Below are positions 1 to 12,309 of a stretch of DNA of 64,000 nt, one piece after another (position 1 is the first letter of the stretch; each line of letters starts with the position of its first letter). The stretch spans positions 11,408,053 to 11,472,052 of the forward strand of contig OY759263.1 of the NCBI GenBank assembly GCA_963662155.1, in the 5' to 3' direction. This stretch comes from Lamellibrachia columna. Lineage: Eukaryota > Annelida > Polychaeta > Sabellida > Siboglinidae. Below the pieces are notes generated by a model that saw nothing but the letters and a program-made list of their open reading frames with translations, was not told the DNA's origin and did not search any database. The position numbers and the translations under genes are program-made.

Positions 1-15
1 TATATAATTGTCTAG

Positions 16-81
<66 letters not shown>

Positions 82-94
82 CTAGACAATTATA

Positions 95-142
<48 letters not shown>

Positions 143-145
143 TGC
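1..145. repeat. (TA)n microsatellite with inverted arms
   Basis: Two long TA runs (about 20-78 and 98-140). The first is bracketed by inverted arms reading ATAATTGTCTAGATTAT and its reverse complement (about 4-20 and 77-93), so the block can form a cruciform. No coding content. Confidence 0.9.
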
Positions 146-336
146 TATATGCAAAGAAAAAAAGATAACATGATAAAAAGATAGGATAAAACAATTCAAT
201 AAAAAGAATGGAATATATTTATTTATGTAATGCTTTTTATGTAAAGCAAATTGAGCAGTTTAAGGAAATTGCGCTATATAAGAATAAGTTATTATAATTA
301 TACATTATCATTATATTTGGTGGCGATGGTAGTAAA

Positions 337-425
337 ACAGGACCAGTTATGAAGAAGGAGAAACATAAATCGATGACCGGTGTCGGTGCCAGCCTCACTC
401 TGGACTACAGGGAAAAGGAGGAGAT
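337..425 (+). mobile_element. LINE 3'-tail fragment
   Basis: This stretch matches, with scattered differences, the segment that joins the degenerate LINE near 18.5 kb to its 41-bp tail repeat. Shared features are an AGGACNAGT...GAAGAAGG stretch followed by GGTGCCAGCCTCAC and GGACTACAGGG. Here it lies in + orientation and holds a single tail unit with no reverse-transcriptase sequence, as expected of a severely 5'-truncated retrotransposed copy. Confidence 0.6.
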
Positions 426-1120
426 CAACATATGTAATAAGTTAATCATACGCAATATTAAAATAGTTTAGTTTACTCTTAAAAACTTCGACATCGCTAA
501 CATCATTTGTTTTGTCTTAATAGGATATACGGTCACCCTCATAAATATGAAATTTATTCAGGAAAAAAATATATATCCTATGATAAAAAGGCTATGTAAT
601 TTTTTTTAAACTATGACTGCCGCCAGTAAAGCAAACTTAATTCTTCTGACACTTGTTGGTGCCACGCATCTGAGCAGAATCGGAAACTACATGATGATGA
701 CCGAATTGTCTAAATATGCTGGCTTGAATGGTGACAGTTACGCTGGGCGTTCCCCTTTGTTTGTGGCTAACAATGCCGATCACCTACGATGCCCGCCGCC
801 TCCAGGTCTGTATGACAGGTAACATCATACAGACTCTGTCCTGCACACACTCAGCTTGCTTGGTTGTCACTACTTGGCACCAACGTAATGCCCGGTGGCT
901 AAATTGTACTGTTTGACGCGTAATCCATCAAAGAAGTGAGTTGTTCTCATGCAGATTCCTACCAAGAACGTCGTTATTTTGGGAGCGTCTTCTTATTGTT
1001 GTCGTCACTGCTAGTTGTCTCTACCAGATGTCTCTGAAGGCGGGTTTGGTAGAAGACAAACTCTTTAAAAAAACTGGCAAATAACAGTGATGCAGTCGTT
1101 TCGTCAGTTTTTCTTGTTTG

Positions 1121-1193
1121 CATTTCAGTCACAGTGTGTGTTCATTTCAGTCACAGTGTGTGTTCATTTCAGTCACAGTGTGTGTTCATTTCA
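1121..1193. repeat. 22-bp tandem repeat, three copies
   Basis: CATTTCAGTCACAGTGTGTG plus TT, repeated three times and nearly identical, then a broken fourth start. Recent local duplication. Confidence 0.9.
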
Positions 1194-1940
1194 TTGAATG
1201 GGTTTATTTTTAATAAATCTATAATATTTTGTTTAGTAAATATAATAAAGGAAACAATGTGCATAATGTCAAAGAGTTGCCATGTAGAAAATAAACACAA
1301 TGTAACATTACAATAAAAAATATATATTAATAAATAAAAAAATGTACCAGTATATTATATTATATTATATTAAAAAATACTCATGATAATACGTTTTTAT
1401 ATTAATATTTACAGTGATCTATAATATACACAAATTATTACATGGCATGACTGAAAATGTTGAAAATTTAGGAAAGGTATTCATGTTAAAAAACTTAATT
1501 TGAAGAGCTCTTGAAAATATCCAAAGTATCTGCATCTGTACAGCAGGATTTCAACTGAGTAGCTCCAACTTTTGTGTGACTGGTTAATATAATGTGCTGG
1601 CATATTCAACAAATTTGTGTGTGTGTGCATGTATGTGTGTGTGTTCTATGGCAGAAGTTACTGTTGATGCTGTCAGTCAATTACACTTGTTGCTTTTAAC
1701 AGAAAGTAATAAGTTGAACCATAAAATAATATAACGATGTTCAGAATAAACTATGATACTTTTTCTGTCAAGAAACTTTTGCTATTTGTTCCAAATATTT
1801 TGGCCAACTCGTTCAGCTGGCTGACATATTCAGAACAAATACCAACAGTTTCTTGAGAAGTAATTACCATGTCAAATATCACATTCCAAGAAACTGAAAC
1901 ATCAATCTATTAAGGTATGATACTTATGTTAATTGCAGTT

Positions 1941-2165
1941 AATTTATATTATTATTGCAGATAATAAATGTCATTATTAATTGCACGTAATATGTGTCAT
2001 TAATTGCAGATAATATATGTTATTAATTGCAGATAATTAATTTTATTAATTGCAGATAATATGTTATTAATTGATGCTAATATATGTTTTTTAATTGCAG
2101 CTAATTAATTTATTACTTGCAGATAATATATGTTATTAATTGAAGATAATTGATGCAATTAATTG
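1941..2165. repeat. Degenerate TTAATTGCAGATAAT repeats
   Basis: About nine imperfect copies of a TTATTAATTGCAGATAATA-type unit with variable spacing. An old, decayed minisatellite. Confidence 0.8.
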
Positions 2166-3711
2166 TAATTAAAATGATGCAGGTTAAACCAGGTGGCTAG
2201 TTGGTTATTAAGTGTGACTGGTGTCAGGTTTATCTAGCAGTAATTGTGATGTATATTTCCTGGTGATGACAAGTAACATATACAAGAGAACAGACTTCCA
2301 AAGAGACAGGCAGATGCCACAGAACTTATGATAATTCAACTGTTACAACATAAAAACACTGTCACCATCAAAGTAGAATATGTGGCATATTGAATGAGTT
2401 TAGTTCGCCTTGGCAATGTCAAGTTTACTTGTGACAATGGACAGTCAACGCAGGTGTACAGAGTAGAATAATAATGAATCAGTGCAAAGCAATAGATAAA
2501 CATCACCATTGGTGTCATTTGGTGCTCTTTGAAGAGTTTCTTTGAAAATTATGCAACAAATTTATGTATTTAATTTTTTTTATGTCATTCAGCTTTCTCA
2601 GCCACACAATAAGGCTGAGTAAACAGTAAACAGAACTCTCTAGCAAGGTTCTAATGAGGCTAACCTGTTCTTTATATTCTACAATGTGTTGGTTATCCTA
2701 TGTGTCTATACATTGTTATTGTTAGCTAATCACAGTTATGACAATAGTTATGTAGTCATGCATAAAGCCTTGAATAGGGCTTACATTACATGAAACTTTT
2801 AAACCCTCACATGTCATTAAAATAATTAAATTTTTCTGTAAACTCTTCTGCAGGATTCCAAACATAATGTTTGTTGCCACGAATACAAAGAAGCTGTGAT
2901 AAGGTTTTTGGCAGAACATCTTCAAATACGTTTTTATCGCAACATGATATCGTAATGATCTGGAGTTTTGACGGGGTAGTCGAATGATGAGTAGTTCATA
3001 AGTGACTTCTAAGAGGGATTATTTGCATAGTACTAAACACAGGTGTGATAAGACTAGGAAAACACTTGTCAAGATAAGCAGCACAAACTTCTCCCAGTCC
3101 TCCTTGTATGATATAATTGTAAATAGACAATGGCCTTTGTCTATATGAGGCCTGAAAAGACCTGATATAACATTGATCAAATCATTGAGATGAAAACGTT
3201 GAGACAGTTCTTGTACTGCCTCTCGTACTTGACCCTTACTCGATATCAAGAGTCTGGGACAATAGCCAAGTGGTAGATCTCAGAGAGTTTACAGTTGGGA
3301 TTACAAATTGTAAACATACCATCTACAACTCATGTAATCATTCAAGTTGTTTACATGATGTTAAAACATAAAATTCTTACAAAACATCCACACGTAAACA
3401 ATGGTAATGATACTGACATGATGCAGTGATCAAGTTAGTGTACAATGTAAAAGGTTTGTTATTCATCTATGTTCACCAAATCAAGGACCTTCTACAATTT
3501 CCAATTCTGGTTCAAGCAGAATCTTGTTGAGTTTGACTTCTCCCAAAAGTGTGTCAGTGTCATAGTTCTTATGAAAGGTTCATTATCAACATGATTAATT
3601 TACATGTTTAATATTTCATCGTCAGGCTTTGATTTTCGTGAGAATCCATGAGTCCAAAGATCCATGCCTGATTGTGCAATTTCAAACTAGTCAATGAGGT
3701 TCTCTTAATCA

Positions 3712-4090
3712 CATGATTGATTAGCAATCATGTGATTGTTAATCACATGATTGTTAAATGAATGATTATTAATTGCATTGATGTTAATCAATGGTTGTTA
3801 ATTACGTGGTTGTTAATTGCATGGTTGTGTTTTTTAATTGCATGGTTTTTAATCGTGTGATTGTTAATCGCATGGTTCTTATTCACAGGATTGTTAATTG
3901 CGTCGTTGTTAATCGCTTTGGTTGCTAATTGCATGGTTGTTATTCAAGTGGTTAATCACATGGTTTTTAATCGCATGGTTGTTAATCATGCGGTCGTCAA
4001 TCGTGTGATTGTTAATCATGTGATTGTTAATCATGTGATTGTTAATCGCATGGTTGTTAATCACATGGTTGTTAGTCATGTGACTGTTCA
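3712..4090. repeat. 15-bp tandem repeat
   Basis: Imperfect units of the GATTGTTAATCATGT type (with CGCATGG and CACATGG variants). Because the unit is a multiple of three, it creates a false V/N/H-rich open frame on the + strand. The left end contains short palindromes of the form AATCACATGATT. Confidence 0.9.
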
Positions 4091-6456
4091 GTTACACTGC
4101 ATCATGTAAAATGTCAGGGGTGATATAACATAAGTTTAACAGAAAGACATGGTGAAGGTGTCTCACATTTCATTTCTTTAACAAATTATTTATGTGCCTT
4201 TGTAAATCAACACAAGTTAAGAAACTTGACTGATCTAAATGTATTTAGCTGTCGCGAAAAAAAACTGAAATTAAATCAAATGTATGGGTTGAAAAGACAA
4301 GCTAATGTTTTTATTTAGCTATAAGTAAATCAATTCTCAAGATGTATTTTTTTGCTTAATGTCAAAGAATATATTATTGAAACAGTTTTAAATGGAGCTA
4401 TGATAATGTCTTAATAACTAGGTCTATGATGATGTTTTTGCTTGCTGCGTTCCAGTTCAACAGGCAGCCGAAGTGTCTCAGACTTGGCTCCTAGCTGCAC
4501 ATTTAATTTTACTACCAAGCTGTTTATCTGTTTAAACCCTACCACCTATTGTTGTCCGGGCAGATTTTATATGTTCTGAGCCGCTGCATAAGCCGAAAAT
4601 AGCATTGAATGATGTGTCTAGGTCAGTGAAAGTAGTGCCTATTGAAAGGGCAAGCTCCTTCAGCCAAAATCTTTCATTTTGTACAGCCCTTTGTCAAGGG
4701 GTTATTATGAGTCAGTGCACTTGAGCTGAAGGGCTTTATGCATTTACGGGGGTGCTGAGAAGGCGGTTTTAAGGGTCAGGTGATGAAAGAATGTTGGCTT
4801 ATGGCGGAGATCTTGTTTTACTGTATTTAAATGTTTCTTGCTCTAGAATTATGTTCAAAGTGATCTGTACTAATAAAATAAATAATCACTAATATTAATA
4901 AATTAAATTAATTTAAAAATAAAAAATTGGGGGAAATTATTCTTAAATGAAACGAGTCTTAGGTTTGACTTAGAAAACTGATTCGCTATTGAATCTTGAC
5001 TGATACTAAGTAACCATTCCCAAGGTTCAGAGTTTGGTGATTCCTGCAATTTGCATATCCCGTTCAGGATGTCGTTGACAAAATCTTTTTGCGAAATTGA
5101 TGCCCAGTTATTTTATCAGCCACTCACCATTCTGAAGATATTTTTTTAGTAAAGTTCTGCAGTATATTTATTGCTAGGGGATATTTTCTGTAAACATTTG
5201 GTAGGTTGCCTCGTTGTGGGGTAAGTTGAGCTTTGATGTTGTTGTGACTGAAGTAATACGTATCTGGACGACATGACCAATGCATGCATCATGCAGTGCT
5301 CGTACAAGCCACCACCACATCACACCTGCACTATGACAGTCACATGGCACAGAATCATTCCTCTTAGAAACTAACCAGAACTTATCTGCAATGTTTCAAA
5401 TGCTGCACCACTTATAAGATGAACACATAACTGCATTTACACATCAACCAACTGCTTGACCATTCAAGCATACAGTGCTTGGTCACTCACTACTTGACCA
5501 TACAGTAGTTTAACCATTGATTGTGTGACTGATTGGTGACCAGTGCCTTGAAAGGAATTAAAATCAAAAAAGCTAATAATTTTAAACATAAGAATTTCAA
5601 GTGACATAAAAAAACATTTTAAATTGTTGAAAGGAACTTAAGAAATTGATCTTTGTAAGGTGGTTGCAGTTGCAAAAAACAAGGTATTACCCTGATATCT
5701 GAACATGGCACTTGGACTGTCGTGAAACAGTAACTAATGGTAATCCACTCGGACAACCCTACAGAGATCGGGCGGGGTAGTTAGGAACCATCCCCTCCAC
5801 CTCCTCCTCTCTAGCTGCCCTACCTGGGGAGTACCTGAGGTGTGGAGCATGGGAGGACTCTATTGTTGTCTTAATGATGTAGCTGGATGAATGGTGTCTC
5901 CATCCAGGGTAATGTGGCTTGATTAGCTCCGGCTGGTGCAGATTGCAGGGTGCTTATCACTGAGTGAAGACACATCAGACGTGCCGGGAATGTACATTGC
6001 GCCCCGGAATGAAGGGGCGCACAGAGAAAGGGGCGTGAGAACTGTGATGATCCCAGCTTGCTTTATTAGTCGACCGGGCTGCTGGCACAGTGTCGTGTTA
6101 TCGGGGCTTTCACCTGTCTGTGTTCGCTGGGAACTGTCATGACGCCACGGGCACATCACGCAGCCAACTCGTGCCTTCTTTATGTCACCCCATCACATCG
6201 TACTGCATTAGTGTAGCTTATTTGCAGATATCTCACTCAGGAAGATATCTAGGGGAAGATGTCCTAGGATGCATGCTTGCACACAAGCACGCATTCACGC
6301 ACATGCCATCACACACAGAAATATGCATGCCTGTGTGTGCATGTGTGCACAAGTCATTTACTAGTTTATTTTCCATGTATGTACTTTGTGCAGTATGTTT
6401 CCTCTCCCATTTTGTTTACTGTTTTCAAATTATTTACACAATCAGCAGATCTATAT
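4091..6456. other. No gene recognised
   Basis: AT-rich to about 5.7 kb, then a more GC-rich unique stretch (about 5.75-6.25 kb) with a small pyrimidine-rich block. Overlapping short frames on both strands near 5.9-6.6 kb show no family signature. The GC-rich island could be a conserved non-coding element or an unknown repeat; the sequence alone does not decide. Confidence 0.5.
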
Positions 6457-6459
6457 ATG

Positions 6460-6527
<68 letters not shown>

Positions 6528-6528
6528 T
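6457..6528. repeat. (GT)n / (GTGC)n microsatellite
   Basis: A GT run passes directly into about 13 GTGC units. It abuts a SINE body and seems to replace that SINE's 5' head. It generates false cysteine/valine/arginine-rich frames. Confidence 0.95.
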
Positions 6529-6750
6529 CGAGAGAACCCAGGTTCGAATCCTCTTGCTGCCATTTTGTATAAATGAGTACCTGGACAGAAATGTGAACGA
6601 ATAATCTTTGTGTAGTAATTGCAGCATGGCTGAATGCTTCCCAGAGAAGTCGAGATCGCATTGGAATGAGCAGGTCTGCGAGGGGTGAAGTGTAACGCAG
6701 TCTGAGCAGTCCCAAGGACTGGATACTGCGCCATATAAGAACATACTTTT
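6529..6750 (+). mobile_element. tRNA-derived SINE, head missing
   Basis: A pol III box B (GGTTCGAATCC) near 6541 is followed by CTTGCTGCCATTTTG, the same join seen in the fuller SINE at 27.86 kb (box B, then GTGCTGCCATTTTG). The body ends near GCGCCATATAAGAAC, a typical SINE/LINE-type tail. No box A is present: the tRNA-like 5' half is replaced by the GTGC microsatellite. It encodes nothing, and box B alone should not initiate transcription. Confidence 0.65.
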
Positions 6751-7496
6751 AACTGAGTTCATAAACAGGCGGTGGAAATGCTGGTGATGGACAATGGAAC
6801 ACGTTACTTTACATTATTTCAAAGTGAAGACAAAACGTGTCATGTACAGGTTAATTTGTACACTAACTATCTGTATGTGTGCATGCGTGCATGAGTGCAT
6901 GCTTGCATGTTTGTATACATGTGTGTGTGTGTTTGTGTGCGTGTTAGATATGAGAATGATTTGTACTCTAGCTACGGGGTTCAGTAGGCTGAAAGGTTGA
7001 AGGTAAAAAGTAAGACAACTGTTGTGCATTTAGCAGGCCAGAGACTAGCAGTCTGCCGAGCCATTGAGGACCCAACAAAGCCGTCTGTGTAGATCAGCCA
7101 CAGTCTGCTTCATTGCTGAGTTGTGTCAGCTATTTGCATGTCTGAGGAGACTGGGTTGAGAAAGGGCAGATTAAGATTGAGATTAAGAAAATTAGAACCA
7201 TGCTTGGTTAAATTCCTTTATTCAATACTAGCCGAGTTGCCCGGTGTTGGCAAGAGTCAAATGACTCCATGCATGTCCAGTAAAGTTTTGGTGTGGCAAT
7301 GCCAATGACAATAATGGATACAATGTCAGGCTGGTAAGCTAACTTATGTGGACCTTTGTGCAGGTCACATAACAATCGTAGAAAACACATGCAGCATTAC
7401 TAACAATAGTACGCAACTACAAACTCCTATTGTTCAGAGTTACATAATATACGTCCAACGTCCACATAGGTTCCTTCGATATATCCCCTATTATGA
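6751..7496. other. No gene recognised; TG-rich patch
   Basis: Contains a loose GTGCATGC/TGTGTG-rich patch (about 6880-6945) and otherwise unique AT-rich sequence without a supported gene. Confidence 0.6.
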
Positions 7497-7920
7497 GTTA
7501 TGCTGAAATTAAGAGTCAAACTGAGAATAAGAGCCAAACTGAGATTAAAAGTCACACTCAGCTTATGAGTTAGACTGAGATTTGAAGTTGACCGATATTA
7601 AGAATTAGACAAATATTAAGAGTCAGACCGAGATTAACAGTCAGGCCGAGAATAAGAGCCAGACTGAGATTAAGAGTTAGACTGAGAGTAAGAGTTAGAC
7701 CGAGATTAGGAGTCAGAGTGAGACTAAGAGTCAGACTGAGATTAAGACAAAATGAGATTAAGACAACATGAGATTAAGACAGACCGAGATTAAGAGTCAG
7801 ACTGTGAATAAGACAAATTGAGATTAAGACATACTGAGATTAAGACATACTGAGACTAAGACAGGCTGAGATTAAGATAGACCGAGATTAAGACAGACCA
7901 AGATTAAGACAGACAGTTGA
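7497..7920. repeat. 18-bp GAGATTAAGAGTCAGACT repeats
   Basis: More than twenty imperfect units. The left part is degenerate (GAATAAGAGCCAAACT variants); the right part shortens to GAGATTAAGACA. No open frame of note. Confidence 0.9.
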
Positions 7921-9009
7921 CTACAGGGGTTAACATCTTTACTCTGGTGATATGATTCGAAATGTTAGACCTTTGGATATGCTGGGGTTTGGGAGGCAGT
8001 TTACCCCAACAAATACTGATGATTTCACGGTACCCTAAAGGTACCAGGATTGTCACCATTGTTACGTGTAGACATTTTGTTTCACAAAAATACAGATTAT
8101 GGGGAATACCTCACTCGTCATACAAAAATAATCAAGCAAATTTCAGATTGCTTCATAAGAAACTTCAGAACCCAAAAACACTCGGAGTTTCCACTTCCCA
8201 TTCAGTCTGATCCCTGAGTCCCTCCTTGGCTGCAGTAGTTGGTCACATGGTAAACCACTTCCAGCCTACAGCCCCACTGACAGGGAAACAGAGAACAGCA
8301 GAGAGAGAAAAAGCAGAAACCAATTATTGTGTAATACTATGTTTGGTAAGTGTGAATCTTACACAGAATACTCTTTGAATAACTGACACACTTATCCAGC
8401 AGGGAGTTGTCAAGTAGTGTGTGATTTATATGCTGCCTGTTAACTTGCTAGACCCCAATTCAGTGTCTCTAGTCAATCCAATGTCATGCTCTCCTACCCA
8501 TGAAAGCATTGCATTCAATTGGTCATTTTGTCATTTAATTCATCTCATCCATGGCCTTTGTCTGAACTTTGTGCAAAGCCACACAAAGTCTCCAGTGAAA
8601 CAGGTTTGCCTTTTTAAACCTAGCATAATTTTACTGTTAACGTTTATCTTGTGGTTGTTTGATACAGTAAGCTTCTGTGTATAATACATAATTTCTGTGT
8701 TACCATTTCTATTTTACCCCAACGTCTTAGCGTCAACCCTCGATTCCCGCACCAAATATACGAGAATAAATATCAATGCAAACAACATCCGCATCACATC
8801 TGGCTCGTAAATGCCTACATTTTATATTGATTATCTGTGTCACAGAAATAAAGTTCTGCTCCACACAAAGTGTTGATTTTCCTCATGAAATGTAAATATT
8901 AATATGTACAATGTACAGCAATATTTGCAGTGAAGTGCAGTTAATAAAATCTCAAGTATTTTTCGTCTCAGAATTTCTGATGTACAAATCCTTCCATGCC
9001 ATATTAAAA
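7921..9009. other. No gene recognised
   Basis: Unique AT-rich sequence with frames up to about 87 codons and no recognisable domain. Confidence 0.6.
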
Positions 9010-9480
9010 GGTGGACAATGTCAAGACCACGGTTCTAAAGATGCCTAAAAGAATGTGGCTTAACAACCCTAGAGACAAGGAGGTTAAGAGGAGATCAGAT
9101 TGAAGTTTTTAATATATTGAGTGGTTATGAAAATATTGATAGAACAATTTTGTTCACTTAAGAAAGACAGAAGATGTAGTAACGTTAGTGGAGGATCGGT
9201 GTAGATTGGATACAAGAAAGTACTCGTTCTCACAAAGGACAATAAATGCATGGAACATATTATCTACAGATTGTGTTAATGCTATCAGCGTGAATATGTT
9301 TAAAAACAAAATTGACAACTACCTCAGAAGGGCGGGTTACACATAGATGAATAACCGTTGGACTCTCGATAAACCAACAACTTCCTTGTCCACTGTTTTT
9401 TGCTTTCGAAGGCGATTTATAAATTAATACACTAACTTTGAGAGCATTCTGGCAGTATCTCATCCTCTTCCTGGTTCCTT
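9010..9480 (+). mobile_element. LINE relic: C-terminal end of a pol gene
   Basis: In frame up to a stop at 9346 the + strand reads ...RCRLDTRKYSFSQRTINAWN... and then VNMFKNKIDNYLRRAGYT. This is the terminal segment typical of CR1/jockey-like non-LTR polymerases (SFSQRTINAWN followed by a short F-K-N-x-[IL]-D helix). Just upstream TLETRRLRGDQIEVFNIL is in a different frame, so the copy is frameshifted and dead. The 3' UTR after the stop (GGACTCTCGATAAACC...CTTCCTTGTCC) recurs at 19.5 kb, marking the family's 3' end. The reverse-transcriptase core is absent (5' truncation). Confidence 0.8.
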
Positions 9481-9862
9481 CACTTGCACCGCTGGCTATG
9501 GTCTACCAATTGACGATGTATTTAAAAAATCACAAATGTAGTTATTTAGAGTTATTTGCTGGTATGTTTGTCTTGTTCAATCTTGTTCAATCTAGTCATA
9601 TTTCTTGTGGTATCTAGTTTGTGGTATCTAGTTTGTGGTATTGCAAAACATGTTCTGCTTTGGTGTAAAAATAGATCTGATCCAGTGACTCTGGCGGGGT
9701 AAGCTTGATACAATCTTGGTGTTGTGTGTTTGACCCAGTCTGCAGTAGTTATTGAGCAGTAAGCCACAGAGCTGTCTTCATCCAGTCTGACCTTTATTGA
9801 ATGCTCCTGTTTGATCTTCATCTAACTGTTTGAGTGATGGATTACACACAGTGGCAAGTCAT
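9481..9862. other. No gene recognised
   Basis: Short unique spacer between the LINE relic and the 28-bp array, with a few TATCTAGTTTGTGG repeats near 9.61 kb. The minus-strand frame of about 89 codons has no recognisable motif. Confidence 0.55.
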
Positions 9863-11954
9863 GACCCTTTGACAGTTCTAGAACCCTTGTCCCATTTTGA
9901 CAGTTCTAGAACCCTTGTCCCCTTTTGACAGTTCTAGAACCCTTGTCCCCTTCTGACAGTTCTAGAACCCTTGTCCCCTTCTGACAGTTCTAGAACCCTT
10001 GTCCCCTTCTGACAGTTCTAGAACCCTTGTCCCCTTTTGACAGTTCTAGAACCCTTGTCCCCTTCTGACAGTTCTAGAACCCTTGTCCCCTTCTGACAGT
10101 TCTAGAACCCTTGTCCCCTTCTGACAGTTCTAGAACCCTTGTCCCCTTCTGACAGTTCTAGAACCCTTGTCCCCTTCTGACAGTTCTAGAACCCTTGTCC
10201 CCTTTTGACAGTTCTAGAACCCTTGTCCCCTTTGACAGTTCTAGAACCCTTGTCCCCTTCTGACAGTTCTAGAACCCTTGTCCCCTTTGACAGTTCTAGA
10301 ACCCTTGTCCCCTTTTGACAGTTCTAGAACCCTTGTCCCCTTTTGACAGTTCTAGAACCCTTGTCCCCTTTTGACAGTTCTAGAACCCTTGTCCCCTTTG
10401 ACAGTTCTAGAACCCTTGTCCCCTTTGACAGTTCTAGAACCCTTGTTCCCTTTTGACAGTTCTAGAACCCTTGTCCCCTTTTGACAGTTCTAGAACCCTT
10501 GTCCCGTTTTGACAGTTCTAGAACCCTTGTCCCCTTTGACAGTTCTAGAACCCTTGTCCCCTTTTGACAGTTCTAGAACCCTTGTCCCCTTTTGACAGTT
10601 CTAGAACCCTTGTCCCCTTTTGACAGTTCTAGAACCCTTGTCCCCTTTTGACAGTTCTAGAACCCTTGTCCCCTTTTGACAGTTCTAGAACCCGTGTCCC
10701 CTTTGACAGTTCTAGAACCCTTGTCCCCTTTTGACAGTTCTAGAACCCTTGTCCCCTTTTGACAGTTCTAGAACCCTTGTCCCCTTTTGACAGTTCTAGA
10801 ACCCTTGTCCCCTTCTGACAGTTCTAGAACCCTTGTCCCCTTTTGACAGTTCTAGAACCCTTGTCCCCTTTTGACAGTTCTAGAACCCTTGTCCCCTTTT
10901 GACAGTTCTAGAACCCTTGCCCCCTTTTGACAGTTCTAGAACCCTTGTCCCCTTTGACAGTTCTAGAACCCTTGTCCCCTTTTGACAGTTCTAGAACCCT
11001 TGTCCCCTTTTGACAGTTCTAGAACCCTTGTCCCCTTTTGACAGTTCTAGAACCCTTGTCCCCTTTTGACAGTTCTAGAACCCTTGTCCCCTTTGACAGT
11101 TCTAGAATCCTTGTCCCCTTTTGACAGTTCTAGAACCCTTGTCCCCTTTTGACAGTTCTAGAACCCTTGTCCCCTTTTGACAGTTCTAGAACCCTTGTCC
11201 CCTTTGACAGTTCTAGAACCCTTGTCCCCTTTTGACAGTTCTAGAACCCTTGTCCCCTTTTGACAGTTCTAGAACCCTTGTCCCCTTTGACAGTTCTAGA
11301 ACCCTTGTCCCCTTTTGACAGTTCTAGAACCCTTGTCCCCTTTGACAGTTCTAGAACCCTTGTCCCCTTTTGACAGTTCTAGAACCCTTGTCCCCTTTTG
11401 ACAGTTCTAGAACCCTTGTCCCCTTTTGACAGTTCTAGAACCCTTGCCCCCTTTTGACAGTTCTAGAACCCTTGTCCCCTTTGACAGTTCTAGAACCCTT
11501 GTCCCCTTTTGACAGTTCTAGAACCCTTGTCCCCTTTTGACAGTTCTAGAACCCTTGTCCCCTTTTGACAGTTCTAGAACCCTTGTCCCCTTTTGACAGT
11601 TCTAGAACCCTTGTCCCCTTTTGACAGTTCTAGAACCCTTGTCCCCTTTTGACAGTTCTAGAACCCTTGTCCCCTTTTGACAGTTCTAGAACCCTTGTCC
11701 CCTTTTGACAGTTCTAGAACCCTTGTCCCCTTCTGACAGTTCTAGAACCCTTGTCCCCTTTGACAGTTCTAGAACCCTTGTCCCCTTTTGACAGTTCTAG
11801 AACCCTTGTCCCCTTTTGACAGTTCTAGAACCCTTGTCCCCTTTTGACAGTTCTAGAACCCTTGTCCCCTTTGACAGTTCTAGAACCCTTGTCCCCTTTT
11901 GACAGTTCTAGAACCCTTGTCCCCTTTTGACAGTTCTAGAACCCTTGTCCCCTT
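9863..11954. repeat. 28-bp minisatellite with TTCTAGAA core (~75 units)
   Basis: Highly uniform units of 27-28 bp containing TGACAGTTCTAGAACCC followed by TTGTCCCCTT(T/C). Variation is mostly T/C at one site and loss of one T in the T run. Every unit carries the perfect 10-bp palindrome GTTCTAGAAC, whose centre TTCTAGAA fits the two-pentamer heat-shock-element core (TTCnnGAA). The low divergence suggests recent expansion or homogenisation. It contains no usable gene. Confidence 0.97.
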
Positions 11955-12143
11955 GCCAATAACCCCCTGTTCAGTCCCCCCATACATACCCCTGGCTTCT
12001 CACAATGCTTCTTGGTCAGTTCCCCGTTGCGAATGACCCCCTGGTCAGTACCCCCACCAATTACCCCTCTGGTCAGTTCCCTCTTGCCAATTACCCCCTG
12101 GTCAGTTCCCTCTTGCCAGTTACCCCCTGGTCATTCTGCCAGT
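11955..12143. repeat. ~29-bp CCCCTGGTCAGT repeats
   Basis: About five diverged units of the type CTTGCCAATTACCCCCTGGT plus CAGTTCCCT. The array directly abuts the 28-bp array and shares its CCTTG edge. Confidence 0.85.
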
Positions 12144-12309
12144 CGGTTGAATTCAGTTACATTTTATGACACTTTCATTTGTGTTTTGTTTTTCATTAAA
12201 AATTACAAAATCTAGTGAAAAAAGTTCACATAATGGTAATGATAGTGTTAGTCTGCGGAGATGATATCAGTGAAATGTTCATGCAAGATACAGTGGAATT
12301 ATTAAACAC

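Larger units (their letters stand above)
426..3711. other. No gene recognised
   Basis: AT-rich non-coding DNA. Short open frames of 60-76 codons occur on both strands but show no recognisable motif, splice context or composition change. Apart from the two small arrays listed separately I see nothing functional. Confidence 0.6.

Noticed and set aside
613..916. Overlapping 62-69 codon frames near the left end as a small gene
   Set aside because: No motif, splice context or neighbouring exon to support them.
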